A stretch of DNA of 64,000 nt, taken from NCBI GenBank assembly GCA_028023455.1, contig JAQFVV010000284.1, positions 322,501-386,500 of the forward strand. Reading direction: 5' to 3'. Origin of the DNA: Epiperipatus broadwayi. Its lineage: Eukaryota > Onychophora > Udeonychophora > Euonychophora > Peripatidae. The translations under genes were made by a program, and so were the position numbers. A model generated the notes under the pieces. That model was not told where the DNA came from. It made no database searches and saw nothing but the letters and a program-made list of their open reading frames with translations. Position 1 is the stretch's first letter. Each line of letters opens with the position of its first letter. Below are positions 61,200 through 64,000 of this stretch, piece after piece.

Positions 61200-62279
61200 T
61201 TTATAAAATTGATTGTAAAATAGATTACTTTCACCATCTGCTTGCTAATTATATATTCCTGTTGCTTTTATTGTAATTATTTTTAAAGTTAATTCTGAAA
61301 AGTGGAGATTTAGTTTTGTATTTGTCATTTTTGTTTCAATTATCCCTGGTTGGAAGTCTTAAATTAGATTGAGTGGGAAATTAATATTTGCCCTGCCTGA
61401 AATATAGAATGGACACTAATGAAAGTTTTTCACGGGAAATGTAGCGAAGCAAGGATAGCCCACCAATTTTCAGAGAGAGAGGAGATTCAGTATAGAAATA
61501 GACACTTGGATTATGGCCTGCAAAGAGATACCATTGTGAGTAGCTGTTTGGACATTTAATTCCTACTAAAAACTTAAATAATTATTGACAAACTTCGTTG
61601 CTGTGCAAAATGTCAAAATCCACTTGCCATCATTAGAATGTCTGGCTAATTTAAACAAAGGATGGACCCACGCCTACCAGCTCTCCTTCAGTCATACCAT
61701 GAACCTCTAAAATAAACACTGCCTCTACCTTGCCACTGTCAAAGGACCTGAAAAATGAACTATTATCAAAAGTGTGCACTCATCACTAAATCACTAGAAC
61801 TCTACCTTACCATAAGCTAAACTCTTTTTCCTATTCTAGCCAGGGTAAATAAATTGCGTTTAATTAAATCTCCACTCAATCTAATGATAAATATGTTTTT
61901 AAAATGGTATTAATTGTTTTTTTATTATTTATTATCTGTATGTACTTTTTTCTAGTATTTAAAGTGTGTCTTGGAATCTTAGTTTTAAGATTCCAAGTTT
62001 GTTTGCAATTTACGTTTATCAGGGGGTGCATTAGGAGAATGTATTTTATATGTTTAATAAATTGCTTAAACTTAATTTGGCTGATGTTTGTCTTTGTGCT
62101 TTGATTTCTCAACTGTCTAAATAATATTTAAGATATCTTGTTCCTCCCTGAGTGTAGTTTTGTGCCTTTTGATTCGCATATCCTGTCCACCCTAAAATAA
62201 ATGTCTAGTTCCTATTTTCGGACTAGTGGTGCCCCTGTGGTCAGTATATGCGAATCTCAAAGATCTTTCTCCCGTTACA
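61200..62279 (+). mobile_element. LTR family L1, third (solo) copy
   Basis: It contains GTGTGTCTTGGAATCTTAGT (61966), the perfect hairpin CTTGGAATCTT-AGTTTT-AAGATTCCAAG, TTAATTTGGCTGATGTTTGT, TAAATAATATTTAAGATAT and GTGGTGCCCCTGTGGTCAG, in the same order as 26352-27310 and 29603-30522. About 600 bp of the middle is missing relative to them. It ends CCCGTTACA at 62279, immediately followed by (TA)n. The left limit (about 61200) rests on weaker similarity to 28.9-29.6 kb. It lies 570 bp upstream of the guanylate cyclase exon, so probably in an intron of that gene. Confidence 0.68.
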
Positions 62280-62285
62280 ATATAT

Positions 62286-62321
<36 letters not shown>
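62280..62321. repeat. (TA)n microsatellite
   Basis: Interrupted TA run directly after the GTTACA end of the L1 copy. Confidence 0.92.
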
Positions 62322-62849
62322 ATCAGTGCATGGTTTACATTAAGATAACAATTTTTTTCAAAGATAAATAGGCAGGCTTCAATCTACTCCACCTTCCAAC
62401 TCTTCAGCCATCAATTCTATTGTATCCCTGATGATGGGTTTGCCAAAATCTCTTGTTAATGCCAATATTGTAATATGTTTATAATCGAACTTGATTTCGC
62501 TTGCATGTGAATAAGTTTAAAAAATATATGTAGACATTCAATGAGATAAGTCAAGAGCAGAAATGAACCACCATAGATTTAATAATAATTTTAATTTTTT
62601 TTATTAAATTGTTTTTTTTATTTTGTGTGTAAGGTAATCATGATGAAAACTTTATACATTAAATAAAACCTTTGTAAAAGAAAACTGTTGAAAACTTTTA
62701 CAAAATGGAAATCATTGCACAAAGCTGTTATTAACATTTTTATTGGTGTTTAACTTTTTCTCTTATTATATGATTATAACTGCTTTAATCCAATATATAA
62801 AAAATTGTATATATATAAATAAAATAAATATTACTTTGCTTTATTTCAG
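62322..62849. other. Presumed intron upstream of the exon
   Basis: AT-rich. It ends in a pyrimidine-rich acceptor (TTTGCTTTATTTCAG, AG at 62848-62849). A repeat-like block CCCTGATGATGGGTTTGCC lies near 62427. Confidence 0.5.
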
Positions 62850-62994
62850 GGTATGATTTTTCTTCATAATTCTACAATTAATGTTCATGGAAGACTCAGT
62901 TCTAAAACTTGCTGGATAGATCATAATTTTGTGTTAAAAATTGGAGAAGTTGGACTACATAATATTAATAAAATGCTAAAAGTAGAAACGTCTG
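62850..62994 (+). CDS. Internal exon of a receptor-type guanylate cyclase (kinase-homology domain)
   Basis: One internal exon of a membrane guanylate cyclase, the class that converts GTP to cGMP after peptide, gas or light-pathway signals. The 145-bp exon begins in phase 0 after TTTGCTTTATTTCAG and ends in phase 1 before the donor GTAATA. It encodes 48 residues that match the C-terminal lobe of the kinase-homology domain: GMIFLHNSTINVHGRL (residues 1-16), where the family has GM.FLHxS...HG.L, then SSKTCWIDHNFVLKIGEVGL (17-36), where the family has SSNCVVDSRFVLKITDYGL. HG.L replaces the HRD catalytic loop of true kinases, as in all receptor guanylate cyclases. Unusually the Asp of the D(F/Y)G motif is Glu (E33). 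Extracellular, transmembrane, dimerisation and cyclase exons are not in view; the gene must continue downstream and upstream on the plus strand. A pseudogene is possible, but the frame is open and both splice sites are canonical. Confidence 0.88.
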
Positions 62995-63012
62995 GTAATA
63001 TCTTGTATTAAT

Positions 63013-63172
<160 letters not shown>

Positions 63173-63472
63173 TAAATTTGTTTTAATCATAAAAGACTCT
63201 ACATAACATATATAGTGTAAATTCTATATTTTTTGACATCTTTACACCATACTATAAAACAGATATAAAGCAATAAATACATTAAAACTTAGATTTTTAT
63301 ATTAATTTGCTGTGTCCAGTTATGGCCTGACTGGATGAAATGTAATCAGGTTTTTAACTCTCTCAAATAAGTGTCAAAACATGGAGTAGCACTAATTATA
63401 TTCATATATTTATGAATTTCAAAATAAGTGAGAGATAAAGACAACAGTAGCATCAAATATATCCATATATAT
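63173..63472. other. Presumed intron, nothing recognised
   Basis: AT-rich sequence downstream of the microsatellite with no exon-like frame. Confidence 0.4.
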
Positions 63473-63832
63473 TGTACCAGTTTGAAATCCCATATGCCCT
63501 AACCATTTCAAAAAATGATACTATATATCTGTATATGTCATGAGCATGAAATGAAGTGTACATTTTAAAATGGAAGCTCGATAATAGTCTTTGAATAATA
63601 CCCAGAGTTAAATACAAATGAGTATTACTTTAATAATTATTATAAAATCAAATTTCTTCCTCTAATAATTATTAAAGTAATACTCATTTGTATTTAACCC
63701 CGGGTATTATTCAAAGATTATTATTGATCTCCCATTTTAAAATGTACACATCATTTCATGCTCATGATATATACAGATATATAGTATCATTTTTTGAAAT
63801 GGATAAGCCATATGGGATTTCGAACTGGTACA
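63473..63832. repeat. Foldback element with 170-bp arms
   Basis: The left arm (63473-63642, TGTACCAGTTTGAAATCCCA to TTTAATAATTATTA) and the right arm (63663-63832, its inverse with about a dozen differences) surround a 20-bp loop. No coding capacity. The structure could extrude as a long hairpin; it resembles foldback MITEs. Confidence 0.92.
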
Positions 63833-63864
63833 AAAAATTGTGCCCCAGATTGGGCACCATTTTC

Positions 63865-64000
63865 TGTACCAGTTTGAAGTCCTATACATCTTAACCATTT
63901 CAAAAAATAATATTATATATATATATATTTCAAAAAATAATATTATATATATCTGTGTACATCAGAGCATGAAATGATGTGTACATTTTAAAATGCAAGA
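63865..64000 (+). repeat. Extra direct copy of the foldback arm, cut by the window end
   Basis: TGTACCAGTTTGAAGTCCTA onward repeats the left arm of the 63473 foldback in the same orientation. An internal duplication of a TTTCAAAAAATAATATTATA segment is present. It continues past the end of the window. Confidence 0.88.

Overview
This is an AT-rich animal (metazoan) genomic window, almost entirely non-coding and repeat-dominated. The evidence for an animal is one spliced exon of a receptor-type (membrane) guanylate cyclase, decayed RTE-type and other LINE reverse transcriptases, a hAT transposase relic of the ZBED5/GTF2IRD2-like lineage, long-LTR retrotransposon remains, piggyBac- and Tc1/mariner-like MITEs, and very long (TA)n, (GATA)n/(GGTA)n and (ATT)n microsatellites. 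The lineage cannot be fixed from this window. A large-genome invertebrate, for example a lophotrochozoan such as a mollusc, fits the repeat mix, but that is only a guess.

Layout. 1-6.4 kb: AT-rich DNA with a 536-bp tetranucleotide microsatellite and a foldback repeat. 6.4-8.2 kb: two minus-strand relics, a coiled-coil gag-like ORF and a broken hAT transposase. 10.2-11.5 kb: a 5'-truncated RTE LINE on the minus strand, ending in its (TGA)n tail. 11.9-13.1 kb: an inverted-repeat-bounded element carrying a telomere-like array and a 97-bp tandem duplication. 13.5-15.6 kb: a foldback repeat split by a 748-bp piggyBac-type MITE with TTAA target duplications, then a 323-bp Tc1/mariner-like MITE. 20.5-25.9 kb: an RTE fragment, an 857-bp element with perfect 19-bp terminal inverted repeats, foldback repeats, and a 2.17-kb TGTAAC...GTTACA element set in (TA)n. 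26.35-30.5 kb: a degenerate LTR element with a gag-like ORF. 30.5-33.2 kb: a second minus-strand LINE, itself interrupted by a younger (TA)n-flanked repeat. 33.5-36.4 kb: LTR-like, somewhat more GC-rich sequence. 36.7-53.4 kb: mostly featureless AT-rich DNA with microsatellites and three small tandem or dispersed repeats. 53.46-59.04 kb: a nearly complete long-LTR element of which only LTRs and decayed internal DNA remain. 61.2-62.3 kb: a third copy of the 26-30 kb LTR family. 62.85-62.99 kb: the guanylate cyclase exon. 63.47-64 kb: a 170-bp-arm foldback.

Only the guanylate cyclase exon looks like a functional host gene part; the rest of its gene lies outside the window or in exons I could not recognise. 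Everything upstream may be one giant intron plus intergenic DNA. The recurrent theme is insertion of retroelements with TGTAAY...RTTACA ends into (TA)n tracts, and growth of (TA)n tracts into palindromes.
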